64,000 bases of DNA from Enterococcus lemanii (GTDB lineage Bacteria; Bacillota; Bacilli; Lactobacillales; Enterococcaceae). The DNA lies in assembly GCF_016909125.1 (NCBI RefSeq), contig NZ_JAFBFD010000001.1, positions 1 through 64,000 on the forward strand, given 5' to 3'. How positions within the stretch are numbered: position 1 is the first letter of the stretch; the number at the start of each line of letters is the position of its first letter. A program made the translations under genes and the position numbers. The notes beneath the pieces are model-generated. The model was not told the origin of the DNA. It ran no database searches and saw only the letters and a program-made list of their open reading frames with translations. Shown in pieces: positions 41,891 through 51,032 of this stretch.

Positions 41891-42670
41891 TCACACCTCC
41901 ATCTCAATCTGCGGATAAATACCGTCCGCTTTCAACTGTTCATAGATAAAGAGTCTGCCTTTTTGCGTCCACTTGGTATGCACTTTCGTATGTTGGATAC
42001 CTTTGCTATCTTCATAAATGTGAGTGTTGGTTTTTGTGTATCCATTTGGAGCATATTTCTGATAAAGAAGCCAAATATCACCTTGCTTAAACTGAATCCC
42101 TTTTTCATGAAGGTGTTCGTTCATGCGCATGGCACTCCAGCCGTAATCTTTAGCAATCACAGAAATATTGACTGCATCCCTGCATTTAAGAACCACATCA
42201 TAGTAAGTAGCCTTGGGTTTCATCTCGGCAATCTGCTGCTGACCAATCGCAACGGCTGCCATCAATTCCTTGTTCTTTTCTCGTTCCTCTTTCAGTGCAG
42301 TAAAAGCAGCAATGGCAAGGTCTGGATTTGCGATTAAATCGTCTGTTGCATAAAGTCCATGTTTGCGAATAGCAGGGAGGACTTCATTGGTGACCCATCG
42401 CTTAAACTTCTTAGCATTTGGCATTTTGCTTGAGAGTATGAGGCTATAAAGACCGGATTCATTGATAATAATCAAATCCTGTTTTCCACCAAGGGTGTCA
42501 CATTTCGTTACCCCCTTATCCTCTTCATCAACATGGTCAATTAATGCTTTTCGGGTATTTGTATAACCGAGAATGCTTGCTACATCCTTACCTACAAAAT
42601 ATGGTTGGCCGCCAATCGTTGTAGTACGCACAGAACCGAACTCTGCATTTTTGTAAACTTGTAATTCCAT
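41891..42670 (-). CDS. Phage antirepressor (BRO-N + KilAC domains)
   Basis: 259 residues from ATG 42670 (MELQVYKNAEFGSVRTTTIG), with AATAAGGAGGTAATTCGA ahead. The N-terminal BRO domain (about 1-105: QPYFVGKDVASILGYTNTRK, INESGLYSLILSSKMPNAKK, FKRWVTNEVLPAIRKHG) is followed by a KilA-C/ANT domain (about 150-259: YYDVVLKCRDAVNISVIAKD, YGWSAMRMNEHLHEKGIQF). Such proteins counter lysogenic repressors. It is the first gene behind repeat element A. Confidence 0.94.
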   Translation of the reverse strand: MELQVYKNAEFGSVRTTTIGGQPYFVGKDVASILGYTNTRKALIDHVDEEDKGVTKCDTLGGKQDLIIINESGLYSLILSSKMPNAKKFKRWVTNEVLPAIRKHGLYATDDLIANPDLAIAAFTALKEEREKNKELMAAVAIGQQQIAEMKPKATYYDVVLKCRDAVNISVIAKDYGWSAMRMNEHLHEKGIQFKQGDIWLLYQKYAPNGYTKTNTHIYEDSKGIQHTKVHTKWTQKGRLFIYEQLKADGIYPQIEMEV

Positions 42671-42689
42671 TCGAATTACCTCCTTATTT

Positions 42690-42751
42690 TTTTTTGGAGG
42701 TCTTGACCTCCTACCTAGTAGCCTTGGGAGAAGGTCAAATCTGACGGTTTT
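42690..42751 (-). repeat. Repeated element A, copy 3
   Basis: Contains CTACCTAGTAGCC and AATCTGACGGTTTT, as in the copies near 8850 and 13150. The GACCT/AGGTC arms flank the core, and a perfect GGAGGTC-TT-GACCTCC hairpin lies next to it. It is placed between the sigma-like gene and the antirepressor gene. Confidence 0.6.
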
Positions 42752-43277
42752 CATATTCTTCTTGTAATTTCTTTGTGGCTCGCTTTAATTTCTGAGTAAT
42801 GTTGTTTTCACTTACACCGATGGAACTGGCATATTCTCGAATCGACATACCTTCCATACGAACTGCGATAAACATATCTGCCCAATCTTGCTTTTTACCA
42901 AGAACGGTGCGTATCCATTGGCAGACAGATTCGTACTCATCTTGGTGATTGCGTTCTATCTCCTGGGAGTTATCAGCGAAAGTATCCATGACATCAATTT
43001 CAACTTCATCATCTTTTCGATAAGGTGTCTTAGGATTACCAAGGTGCCTATGGTAGCGGCGCCAATGGTTATATTCCTTGTTGTTCATGAGGTCGAACAT
43101 TTCCTGTAGAGTCTCGCAGCGTTTCACCTCTGCTTTCTTTTCCGGCTTTGCTTCTGCAAGACGTTGCTCATAGTCGATATCCAGCATGACGCTGTAATCT
43201 CCATCTGGAATTTCAATTGTGGTGTAGTTCTTGTGACTGTTTTTGATGTTGTCTTCATATAAAACTCGAATCTTCAT
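42735..43277 (-). CDS. Sigma-70 region 4-like phage protein
   Basis: 180 residues from ATG 43277 (MKIRVLYEDNIKNSHKNYTT), with GGACGGAAAGGAATACTTT ahead. N-terminal part: IEIPDGDYSVMLDIDYEQRL. C-terminal part: a sigma factor-like helix-turn-helix, DMFIAVRMEGMSIREYASSI, then GVSENNITQKLKRATKKLQ. This is a sigma-70-like early regulator; whether it binds RNA polymerase is unknown. Its start overlaps the stop of a possible 55-residue ORF (ATGA). Confidence 0.82.
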   Translation of the reverse strand: MKIRVLYEDNIKNSHKNYTTIEIPDGDYSVMLDIDYEQRLAEAKPEKKAEVKRCETLQEMFDLMNNKEYNHWRRYHRHLGNPKTPYRKDDEVEIDVMDTFADNSQEIERNHQDEYESVCQWIRTVLGKKQDWADMFIAVRMEGMSIREYASSIGVSENNITQKLKRATKKLQEEYENRQI

Positions 43278-43441
43278 AAAGTATTCCTTTCCGTCCGGGC
43301 ATTGACGGCGGAATACAAAAAGAGCCTGCGGCGAAGATGACCACAGACTCCACTCGTCCAAAATTGGGCGCAGGAAATCACGGTGGGTGCATCTTCATTC
43401 CAAACACAGTCTTTATCACTGTGTTCTGAACTCTTATGCAT
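43274..43441 (-). CDS. Possible small cysteine-containing ORF (55 aa) ahead of the sigma-like gene
   Basis: ATG 43441 to TGA 43274-43276, MHKSSEHSDKDCVWNED, ..., RNTL. It has Cys-x(12)-Cys-x(8)-Cys-x-His-like spacing and overlaps the next start as ATGA, which would couple translation. The ribosome binding site (GGACGGCGGG) is poor. Inside it the RNA folds into a perfect stem AACACAGT-GATAAAG-ACTGTGTT, so this may instead be a structured leader. No family recognised. Confidence 0.35.
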   Translation of the reverse strand: MHKSSEHSDKDCVWNEDAPTVISCAQFWTSGVCGHLRRRLFLYSAVNARTERNTL

Positions 43442-43538
43442 CCCGCCGTCCTAATGCGCATCTCGGACATTGAGATATTATTTAGAAAGCACTATTGCTT
43501 ATCTATTTAAAATGTATCATGAATATTTTTTTGAAAAT

Positions 43539-43553
43539 GGACACGCTATGTCC
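43539..43553. promoter_or_regulatory. Palindrome GGACA-N5-TGTCC, copy 1 (candidate operator)
   Basis: GGACACGCTATGTCC in the context AAATGGACACGCTATGTCC. A near-identical site is at 43736-43750. Confidence 0.45.
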
Positions 43554-43568
43554 TCTAAATTTATGCAA

Positions 43569-43635
43569 CAAAAAAAACGCCGAAGTTATCTATTTCTGCC
43601 TCTTAAAGGCTTCTTAGATAACTCCGGCGTTTTTC
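43569..43635. terminator. Strong bidirectional terminator
   Basis: ACGCCGAAGTTATCTA (43577-43592) pairs with TAGATAACTCCGGCGT (43615-43630) with one mismatch. An A-run precedes and a T-run follows, so it should act on both strands. It separates the island from the antirepressor/replication module. Confidence 0.85.
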
Positions 43636-43686
43636 TCCCCTGTTGATAATAGGGCTGTTTCCGTCAGTTTTCTTTATTAAACATAT

Positions 43687-43725
43687 GAAAAACAGACCCT
43701 ATTTGTTAACAGGTCTGTTTATTTT
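43687..43725. terminator. Second small bidirectional hairpin terminator
   Basis: AACAGACC (43691-43698) and GGTCTGTT (43712-43719) with A-run and T-run on either side. It stands right after the metallopeptidase gene. Confidence 0.6.
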
Positions 43726-43735
43726 TCTATAGAAT

Positions 43736-43750
43736 GGACACGTCATGTCC
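43736..43750. promoter_or_regulatory. Palindrome GGACA-N5-TGTCC, copy 2 (candidate operator)
   Basis: GGACACGTCATGTCC, 20 bp after the stop of the ImmA/IrrE-like gene and 197 bp from copy 1. Confidence 0.45.
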
Positions 43751-43770
43751 GATTTTTGGATAAAAAAATT

Positions 43771-45657
43771 TTAAATTACTACCCCGTAGGGCTCAAGATA
43801 CTCGCGGACAGCCCATATCGGCTCTGGGTATTTCATGTATAATGCCTCATTTATCCATTGGTGATCCGGATATTTCATAGGATTTAACTTACAGTCTAAT
43901 ACCTCCATCAGCTTCATACTAATAATTGGTGGTAGGTTTAGTCCAAAACATATTAGTGCTGCTGTCTCGACCTTTGGTTTTGTATCCCCCTTTACCGTTC
44001 TACTTATGGTTTTGGGGTCTCTATCTATTTCAAGACCTAAATCAGTATAATTCATTTTTCGCCATCCAAGAAGAAGATCCATACACTGTTCAGGGTCATC
44101 TGTCATCTGTTTGCGAATGTCTAGTTCTTCAGCTTGAATTTTCTTTCGCATTTGAATTTGGCGTTCTTGAGGTGCATTTTCAAATCCATTGTGAAACTTT
44201 ATACCAAATGTGATATCACTTGGCTCACGGTTCAAGAAACAAGTGGTATGATAAATATTATCAACTTTACTTGTGATCCTCATATCAAATACTAGACAAC
44301 ATTCATCCATATGAGAACGGGCATATCCAGTTAAATCTAATCTTCCATTTTTATCACGCTCTACATAAAGTGGAGAATTGTACACAAAATGGTTGTCTAC
44401 AAAAAGATAATCTCCATCATCAGTTAGTTCACGAAGTTTAGGATTGATAAAACGCTCTACAGCTGCGTCCTGAGCACTTAAAGAAAATGTCTGACTTATC
44501 TTGATTGAGCCTTTGCGAAAACCATGCGGCTTTACATAATGCCCATCAAGATATGTGTATGTACCTATCGCTTCTTCAAATCCTAGTTCTACAAGACGGA
44601 TCTTTGCTGCTTGCCTTGATACCCCAAAACTAACTTCTAATGCAGTAATGACCTTCTCCATCACATCAACTACGTGCCTAGCATTCGATTCTTGCATAAA
44701 TTTAGCAACATACTGTTTTGCCTTAATTCTAAAAGGTTCTGCTGGCATTTGAATTCTAGGTGTCAGTTGGTTGGCTTGCTTCTCCATCCATTCAGTAGAC
44801 TTTCTTGAAAGAGTCGAGATAGCTCCGCCAGTCACTTCACAACTAATATGCGAAGCTGAAGTATTATATAGCCTTTCCAGTTCAAATACCTTTCGGTGTT
44901 TTACCCAATGAACACATTCATGTATGATTGTATTATTCACCGAACCAAGATTTCTAAGCAAATATATCTTAGGATCAACAATAATAGTTTTTCCATCAAT
45001 ATGCATACTCATATCGCTTTCAGTTTTTGAATCGTACATCTCTGCTTCAGTATCAACAAAATAGATTTGACCAAATACCGAAGCATCTTCTCTTATACGT
45101 TGAGTCTTTAAAGTTAAGCCAAGCCTTTCTATAAGAATTTCAGGATTAACCCAAACTGGATCCTGTTTACTTTGAGTGATTTTAAGGGCTTCCGGGTAGT
45201 ATCCTTCAAGAAATGATGTAGCCACTTCATCGAGTTTTTCATATTGAATATAGGGAACAAGTGAATCATCTAATGGATTTTTAGCACGGTTTTTCCCAGT
45301 GTAATCGGAAACTTCAAAAATCTCGAAATCATCTAGATTACAACTAAGATCTCCGCGACAACGAACCATAAGCCATATTCTCTTTTCTTCAGAACCATCA
45401 TAATGATAATCAGCCTCTGGAATTTCAAACGTAACGGATATAGCCACATCAAATTGTATTCTCATTTCTGGCAAATCTTCAACCCATACATGTTCCACCA
45501 GTACGTCAATAATTTCTGGTTCACCAGCCTTATGCACTTTAAACAGCTTCATATCTAGGGGATTGATATTCTCACGCAGATATTCGTCAGCTATTGCCCA
45601 AAATTGATTATCGAATGTATTTCTTACATAGTCTGTAAATGAACGACTACCTGCCAT
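43771..45657 (-). CDS. ImmA/IrrE-like zinc metallopeptidase with C-terminal helix-turn-helix
   Basis: 628 residues from ATG 45657 (MAGSRSFTDYVRNTFDNQFW), after AAAGGGGGGAGATTTGTCT; a 649-residue frame starts earlier but without a ribosome binding site. The zinc site NTIIHECVHWVKHRKVFELE (HExxH) lies in the middle (about residue 260). The C-terminus NYTDLGLEIDRDPKTISRTV is an HTH-like segment. Proteases of this class cut repressors or antitoxins on damage or a signal. It closes the restriction-like island and may control it; it is much larger than classical ImmA. No signal peptide or membrane segment. Confidence 0.75.
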   Translation of the reverse strand: MAGSRSFTDYVRNTFDNQFWAIADEYLRENINPLDMKLFKVHKAGEPEIIDVLVEHVWVEDLPEMRIQFDVAISVTFEIPEADYHYDGSEEKRIWLMVRCRGDLSCNLDDFEIFEVSDYTGKNRAKNPLDDSLVPYIQYEKLDEVATSFLEGYYPEALKITQSKQDPVWVNPEILIERLGLTLKTQRIREDASVFGQIYFVDTEAEMYDSKTESDMSMHIDGKTIIVDPKIYLLRNLGSVNNTIIHECVHWVKHRKVFELERLYNTSASHISCEVTGGAISTLSRKSTEWMEKQANQLTPRIQMPAEPFRIKAKQYVAKFMQESNARHVVDVMEKVITALEVSFGVSRQAAKIRLVELGFEEAIGTYTYLDGHYVKPHGFRKGSIKISQTFSLSAQDAAVERFINPKLRELTDDGDYLFVDNHFVYNSPLYVERDKNGRLDLTGYARSHMDECCLVFDMRITSKVDNIYHTTCFLNREPSDITFGIKFHNGFENAPQERQIQMRKKIQAEELDIRKQMTDDPEQCMDLLLGWRKMNYTDLGLEIDRDPKTISRTVKGDTKPKVETAALICFGLNLPPIISMKLMEVLDCKLNPMKYPDHQWINEALYMKYPEPIWAVREYLEPYGVVI

Positions 45658-45730
45658 AGACAAATCTCCCCCCTTTCTTGAAACGGCTACATATAATTTT
45701 AATTCAGTTTTTAAGCTCAACTATTATTTT

Positions 45731-46720
45731 CTATTCTACAGTGCTGCCAGACTCCTTTTGCGCCATATACTCTTCACGAATCTGAGACAGAGTTTTACCA
45801 GTTTCTTTATGTACAGCAAAAACATAAGTCTGAACGCTAGACCAGCCATAAATTTCTTTCAACCACGCTTGCATGGACTTTTCTTCACCATTGACCATTA
45901 CATTGCCATTGGATAGAAGCCTTCCTTCATCTTCTCTACCTTTAGCAACAATGATGTCGCCTTCTTTAACCACACCCCATTCAAGCATTAAGTCAATTTT
46001 AGGCAGTGATCTTCGTGTGATTTTCTTATCTCCAGTTACTGTTGTGACAGCCGACTTGTCCATCAAGTTCACATAATAATCATCGTAATTGGTAACCGGA
46101 AGTAGCTTTTCTACATAGAAAAATATATCTTCATTCAGCTTGTACGGAGTTAATCTATAGCAACTCATATCAACATTATTGCTATTAAGCCACGCAACTG
46201 CCGACAATGTCTGCTCATCAAAATCAGACGCCACCAAGATGATCCTTTGCTTTTCATTGAAGTTCTTCTGTGCATCATTCACCCGAAGGAACTCATTTAA
46301 CTTACGAATACCAAGTTCAAATGAGGTTAACTCTCCCGGTTCAAACTCACTTCTATATTTTTCAATGTATGGAGCGTAAACTTTTTTCACTAAATCATCG
46401 ATTTTATCTATTGTTGCATAACTAGCTGCATATCTTATTGCTTGAAATTCAAAAGCTTCTTTGCGATGTTCAATATCTTTTCGGTCCCTCTTAATTTCAA
46501 TTAGTACAATATTTCCGTTGTTATCGACTGCGGTCAAATCACTTCTTCCATTCTTCTCATTTCTAACTTGTCTACCGACAATGAGCATAGATTCTTCTTC
46601 ATCACAGATCATATCAATACTGTTTCTTAAAACTTCCTCTATATCATTTTCAGTCATATTCAGTTCTGAAAAAGTGACCGGTTCAATCCTTGCAGCTTGT
46701 TTCCCTTTAATGCTGTACAT
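45731..46720 (-). CDS. PD-(D/E)XK nuclease-like protein with C-terminal RAMA-like domain
   Basis: 329 residues. The nuclease motif is GRSDLTAVDNNGNIVLIEIK (D-x(n)-E-x-K) at about 57-76, as in NucS/DUF91 enzymes, followed by HRKEAFEFQAIRYAASYATI. The last about 80 residues (EWGVVKEGDIIVAKGREDEG, LLSNGNVMVNGEEKSMQAWLK) resemble the RAMA domain that accompanies adenine methylases and restriction enzymes and may read modified DNA. It lies 21 bp after the NPPY methylase gene, so it may be the effector of the island. This is inferred. Confidence 0.75.
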   Translation of the reverse strand: MYSIKGKQAARIEPVTFSELNMTENDIEEVLRNSIDMICDEEESMLIVGRQVRNEKNGRSDLTAVDNNGNIVLIEIKRDRKDIEHRKEAFEFQAIRYAASYATIDKIDDLVKKVYAPYIEKYRSEFEPGELTSFELGIRKLNEFLRVNDAQKNFNEKQRIILVASDFDEQTLSAVAWLNSNNVDMSCYRLTPYKLNEDIFFYVEKLLPVTNYDDYYVNLMDKSAVTTVTGDKKITRRSLPKIDLMLEWGVVKEGDIIVAKGREDEGRLLSNGNVMVNGEEKSMQAWLKEIYGWSSVQTYVFAVHKETGKTLSQIREEYMAQKESGSTVE

Positions 46721-46741
46721 AATCTACACCCCCAACATATC

Positions 46742-47776
46742 TTAATCCATCGCTTTCACTTTACTCTCAATAAAGTTAATTTCATTTTGGTCCAGACCAT
46801 ATTTTTTATATAACTGTTGGTCGATTTCTGGAATTGATTTTGTCCAATCAATATCAGATTTCGCCGTAAAATCCTCTAAAGGAACATATTCCCAGGTTTC
46901 AGATTTATTCCCTTGTGTTACTTTCAGGATACCTAATAAAACACGACAGAACTTGCTCTTGATATACTTCAATAATGACACTCCCTCGTTTTCGGTATTT
47001 AATGAACCAAACCCAATAAATGTTTGAGTCATACCATCACCCGGATATCCTAGTACTGGTTTACTAATAAGTCGAGCTGCTTCTTTTCCTAAAGCGCCTG
47101 ACGCCCCATTAGAAAATGGAACAAAAACCTTATATTTATCAATCCAATTTGTCCACTCTACATACTTTCTTGGAATATATCTATAACTTCTTTCTTTGCT
47201 TATTAACCCTAAAATTCTTAAATCATCTTCATTCTGACGAGTTTCAGTAAAGACGTCCAAACGCTCCATAATAATTTGTCTGAACCGCTTGTCTCTTCCT
47301 TCGCTACCAATTAATTCCTTATACTCTGAATAGTCAGAATAAAGTGAATCTAAATCAAATTTGTTTTGAGTATAGATTATTTCACGGATACTTGACTCCG
47401 CCTTTTCCCATACTTTTCCCTTTATGGTTTTCAGTTCTGAAAAACTTACAAACGTGCCTATCTTTCCAAAATTCTTTGACTCATCTCGATATATTACAGA
47501 TATTCCGCCCGGTATAGAAGTTCCAGAAAAGACATTATTACTATCTTGTTCATAGAAAACTACGCTTAAATGCTCATCCTGCAACATTTTTTGATTCCAT
47601 GCTGACGGTGTTTTACCGGCATTGAACAAAAATCGTGCAGGAGAAATTAAACAATATTTAGGCGCATTTTTTTCTGCGAAGTCATAAAATAAGTTATAAA
47701 TTGGATCTTCACTTGAACTTGTTCCCTTCGCCTCCTCTTGATACGGAGGATTTCCCACTACTACGTCAAATTTCAT
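46742..47776 (-). CDS. Eco57I-type adenine methyltransferase catalytic subunit (NPPY part)
   Basis: 344 residues. It begins MKFDVVVGNPPYQEEAKG, the catalytic motif IV (NPPY) of N6-adenine methylases, followed by IYNLFYDFAEKNAPKYCLIS, PARFLFNAGKTPSAW and a target recognition-type C-terminal region. Motif I for SAM binding is absent from this protein. A motif I-like segment is found instead at the C-terminus of the preceding 1084-residue protein. The genes overlap as TAATG. The two chains together should make one methylase. Confidence 0.85.
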   Translation of the reverse strand: MKFDVVVGNPPYQEEAKGTSSSEDPIYNLFYDFAEKNAPKYCLISPARFLFNAGKTPSAWNQKMLQDEHLSVVFYEQDSNNVFSGTSIPGGISVIYRDESKNFGKIGTFVSFSELKTIKGKVWEKAESSIREIIYTQNKFDLDSLYSDYSEYKELIGSEGRDKRFRQIIMERLDVFTETRQNEDDLRILGLISKERSYRYIPRKYVEWTNWIDKYKVFVPFSNGASGALGKEAARLISKPVLGYPGDGMTQTFIGFGSLNTENEGVSLLKYIKSKFCRVLLGILKVTQGNKSETWEYVPLEDFTAKSDIDWTKSIPEIDQQLYKKYGLDQNEINFIESKVKAMD

Positions 47777-50700
47777 TATTTATTACCTCCAAACAATTCA
47801 TCACATTTAGCTTCAAAATCACCTTCACCACGAGCAAAAGCCGTTGTATCTAGATATACTATGTGGGAATCATCAATACTTTTCGCATTTTCATCGAATC
47901 CAAAAATAAAATTCCGCGCGATATTATAGATGATTTCACTTGGTGCAAATCCATAGACTTGGTTTTCTAGAATGTGCTTCAAGCGAGAATCTTTATCAGG
48001 AATTTGATTCTCTAAGCCGACATATAAACGTTTCACGATTTCTGTTAAATACAAACCCGATTTGATGTATAAATCAACAAATGTCTTATCTGGGTTCCTG
48101 AAATCTTCTGGGCTTTCTTCCTGCAACTTATCCACCATCATCTTTACTACTTTTTTCGGTGTAAAGATTTGGTTGGTTTGTTGCGGTGGGATGTAATCGA
48201 AAATATCCTCTTCTTGACTTTCATCAAAGTAGTTAGCCAATTCTTGACGTTTATGCAAGAACTCCTGACATGACTCATCAAATACGATTGGGTCAAAGAA
48301 ATTATAAGTATCACGCAAAGCACGGAATTGATCTAAGGTGATACCGGTCACTTCTTTGAAAACTGAATCTGTGATAGTCGTGTCAAAGTTAGCAAGCGTT
48401 GTTGTAGGCTCACCATAAGCCATCAAGAATGATGGAATTGTACGAGCAAAGCCACGCAAGCGCGCTCGAACATCCTCTTCAACTGTGTTCTTCTTCTTCT
48501 CTTCCGCTTTTTGAAGCACTTTTTCAGTTGCTTTTTGCGTCAATTCCTTAGTCTTGGTTTCAACAGTCGCAACAACTTCTTTCTTGAAGTTTTTTTCGAT
48601 TTCTTGTTTCTTGGCTTCGTAATTTGCTTTCGCTTCTGCTATCTTGATTGAGTCATTATGCGATTCAGCAACCACTGCCTTGTATTCCGCTTCAGCTTCA
48701 TTATGTTTAATTTCAGCTTGCTTTTGAACAGTTTCAACTTCACGTGCGATGACATTAGCACTTTGTTGCACAACTTGTTCTGCTGCTTTAGCGGTTAATC
48801 CGTTTTCTTTTGCCAGTTCTTTCACAGCATCTTGTGTGCTTTGTTTGAAGCTAGTTGCAACCATATTTGATAAGTTGTTAGCGGCGTCATCTGCTGCTTT
48901 TTCAACTGTTGCTTTGATATCTGCATAGATCTTTTCGCCAAAATGAGCTTCTGTTGTCGCTATTACTATATCTTGTTCAACAATTACTTCACCAATGTCA
49001 TCAACTTTTACATCCTTGGCATCAATCGGATCATCCGTCTTACGTGGCACAGTTTTCCCTTGATCAACCGGATTTAATTGCTCTAGGATTTCACGTGCCC
49101 CAGCTGAAGCAAATATTCCCGAAATATTTTGGAATAGCAAGTTAGACATGAATCCACGACGAACGACCTCTTGTGCCTTAATTGCCTTTGGAATAGTTAA
49201 GACTTGATTCACATCAAGCTCGACCATTTTCCCTTCATTATCTTCTGCAATGACTGGGAAAAAATTTAATAAGGTTCTAATATTGTCTCTACGGTCGTCG
49301 GTTGTCCCACCACCGTTTGTCGTCTTACGGGATAGGTTATTTGCAAACTCATCATAAATAGTAAGTGTACGTTCAGGTGCAAAGTCGAAAACATAAGCAT
49401 TTTCTTTTTGATGCATTTCACCATTCACTTCATACTCCCATGGATTTTGAGCACGAAATGCCGCTTGCATATACAGACTTGGTGATTTCATATTTGATAG
49501 CATGAGTACTGCTGTCCACTCAGGCACCGTTACACCAGTCGTTAATTGACCAACTGATAATGTTATAGTTCGATCATTTTCTGCAATTGCATCTCTAACA
49601 CGATCTAGTGACTTTTGATTGATGATTTGGTCATCAGTTGTTCTACCATCACCTGCAGCAAGAATGATTTCGTAGCTATCAAAAACGGGATGATTCTTAA
49701 GTAATTTCTCAAGAGCCTTCGCGCTAGCTACGCGATTTAATAACCAAAATGTGTGTTTTAATTCAGCGCGTAGTTCTTTTGTAGAAAACGGGTACTTCTC
49801 ATTATGAGACAGAGAATCCAACCATTTCTTTATATCTGCTTCGTGGATAAACTTCCCTGCATCATTGGTTTCAAAAAATTCATTTAGATCAAAGGCATAG
49901 TCAATGTTCTCGCCGTCAATTTTTGCACCTTTATTTACTTCATCAGTGATCATTTGACTCATCTGATAAGAAAACAAGCTTAAACGAGGCATTTTGTCGT
50001 ATGGATTATTTTCTTCAGACTCTATGGCCCAATCGGCTTTTGCCTCTTGTTCATCAGCATATGTCCAGTTATAAATTTGATCATCTGAAAACTTACCTGA
50101 TGCAACTGCTTTAAAAGGCGTCCCCGATAAATGTAATGTGAAATTACGATTGATATTTTCAAACGCGATATCAGTTTTAAAAGTGTCAACCCCTTCATGT
50201 GATTCATCGATAACAAGTAAATCCCATTCTAAGTCTTTCACCCATTTTAGTTTGTCGTGGCTTCCGCCAAATGAAATGGCTCCTTTTAAATCTTGAAGCG
50301 AAATAAAGGCCAGCATTTTATTCTTACCATCCATCATCTGTGCAGTAAACTCATCTCGATCCATTACTGGACGATCTTTCAAGGAATCACTAGTAGAAAC
50401 AAATGCATAGTCCGTTTGCCATGCAATGAATTTTTCAAAATCATCAAACCAAGAATTTGCAATAGCCGGTCGGTTGGTTACGATTAAAACTTTAGACGCA
50501 TCAAGTTTTCTTATGAAATCATACGTTGTGAGTGTTTTACCAAATCTTGGTTTAGCATTCCACAAGAATTCGCCACCTTTATATTTTTTTGCATAATCAA
50601 GCGTCATATTAACAGCATCTCCTTGCTCATTTCGCAAGGTATACTGCAATTTTTCCTTTACCTGACTTCTCTCATTATTACGAAAATCATTAAAATCAGC

Positions 50701-51030
50701 ATGGGATTTTTCTGGTGTCCCATTATAGAAAAACCACTCAGTATTAGTGCGCTGTTCAATATTTTTGTACCTACGCAAATAAGTATGCAGTTGTTTGTCC
50801 TTAAACCAATCATCAGAAGTATTGAACTTTGCTGGTTCAGACCACAATTTGTCATAAGCTAAGTTAATAGCCGCCGTTTTTGTTTGCTCCTTAATGCGTT
50901 CATCAACATTTTTACGTTCAGTATAGCCGATTTTTACCCACCCATTATAGTCTTGGATAGTTGGCAACGTATAAGCGTAAATTTGTGGATAAATGATTTT
51001 AGTCGTTTTGATAACCGTATTATGACTCAT
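47776..51030 (-). CDS. GIY-YIG nuclease/SF2 helicase/methylase-N-part fusion protein
   Basis: 1084 residues. Residues about 14-90: GIY-YIG/T5orf172-type domain (YPQIYAYTLPTIQDYNGWVK, IGYTERKNVDERIKEQT). About 150-560: SF2 helicase with FLWNAKPRFGKTLTTYDFIR (Walker A), LLVIDESHEG (DExH), LHLSGTPFKA, GQLTTGVTVPEWTAVLMLSN and QAAFRAQNPW. About 720-880: long coiled coil rich in A, E, K. About 960-1040: IFTPKKVVKMMVDKLQEE and DLYIKSGLYLTEIVKRLY, motifs X and I of an adenine methylase. The NPPY half is the next gene. This is a type I/III-like restriction-modification arrangement. Confidence 0.85.
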   Translation of the reverse strand: MSHNTVIKTTKIIYPQIYAYTLPTIQDYNGWVKIGYTERKNVDERIKEQTKTAAINLAYDKLWSEPAKFNTSDDWFKDKQLHTYLRRYKNIEQRTNTEWFFYNGTPEKSHADFNDFRNNERSQVKEKLQYTLRNEQGDAVNMTLDYAKKYKGGEFLWNAKPRFGKTLTTYDFIRKLDASKVLIVTNRPAIANSWFDDFEKFIAWQTDYAFVSTSDSLKDRPVMDRDEFTAQMMDGKNKMLAFISLQDLKGAISFGGSHDKLKWVKDLEWDLLVIDESHEGVDTFKTDIAFENINRNFTLHLSGTPFKAVASGKFSDDQIYNWTYADEQEAKADWAIESEENNPYDKMPRLSLFSYQMSQMITDEVNKGAKIDGENIDYAFDLNEFFETNDAGKFIHEADIKKWLDSLSHNEKYPFSTKELRAELKHTFWLLNRVASAKALEKLLKNHPVFDSYEIILAAGDGRTTDDQIINQKSLDRVRDAIAENDRTITLSVGQLTTGVTVPEWTAVLMLSNMKSPSLYMQAAFRAQNPWEYEVNGEMHQKENAYVFDFAPERTLTIYDEFANNLSRKTTNGGGTTDDRRDNIRTLLNFFPVIAEDNEGKMVELDVNQVLTIPKAIKAQEVVRRGFMSNLLFQNISGIFASAGAREILEQLNPVDQGKTVPRKTDDPIDAKDVKVDDIGEVIVEQDIVIATTEAHFGEKIYADIKATVEKAADDAANNLSNMVATSFKQSTQDAVKELAKENGLTAKAAEQVVQQSANVIAREVETVQKQAEIKHNEAEAEYKAVVAESHNDSIKIAEAKANYEAKKQEIEKNFKKEVVATVETKTKELTQKATEKVLQKAEEKKKNTVEEDVRARLRGFARTIPSFLMAYGEPTTTLANFDTTITDSVFKEVTGITLDQFRALRDTYNFFDPIVFDESCQEFLHKRQELANYFDESQEEDIFDYIPPQQTNQIFTPKKVVKMMVDKLQEESPEDFRNPDKTFVDLYIKSGLYLTEIVKRLYVGLENQIPDKDSRLKHILENQVYGFAPSEIIYNIARNFIFGFDENAKSIDDSHIVYLDTTAFARGEGDFEAKCDELFGGNK

Positions 51031-51032
51031 AT

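Larger units (their letters stand above)
43442..43770. other. Non-coding region between the island and the early phage module
   Basis: 329 bp with no convincing gene. It holds two hairpin terminators (43569-43635, 43687-43725) and two 15-bp palindromes, GGACACGCTATGTCC (43539-43553) and GGACACGTCATGTCC (43736-43750), which bracket the terminators. Confidence 0.6.
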
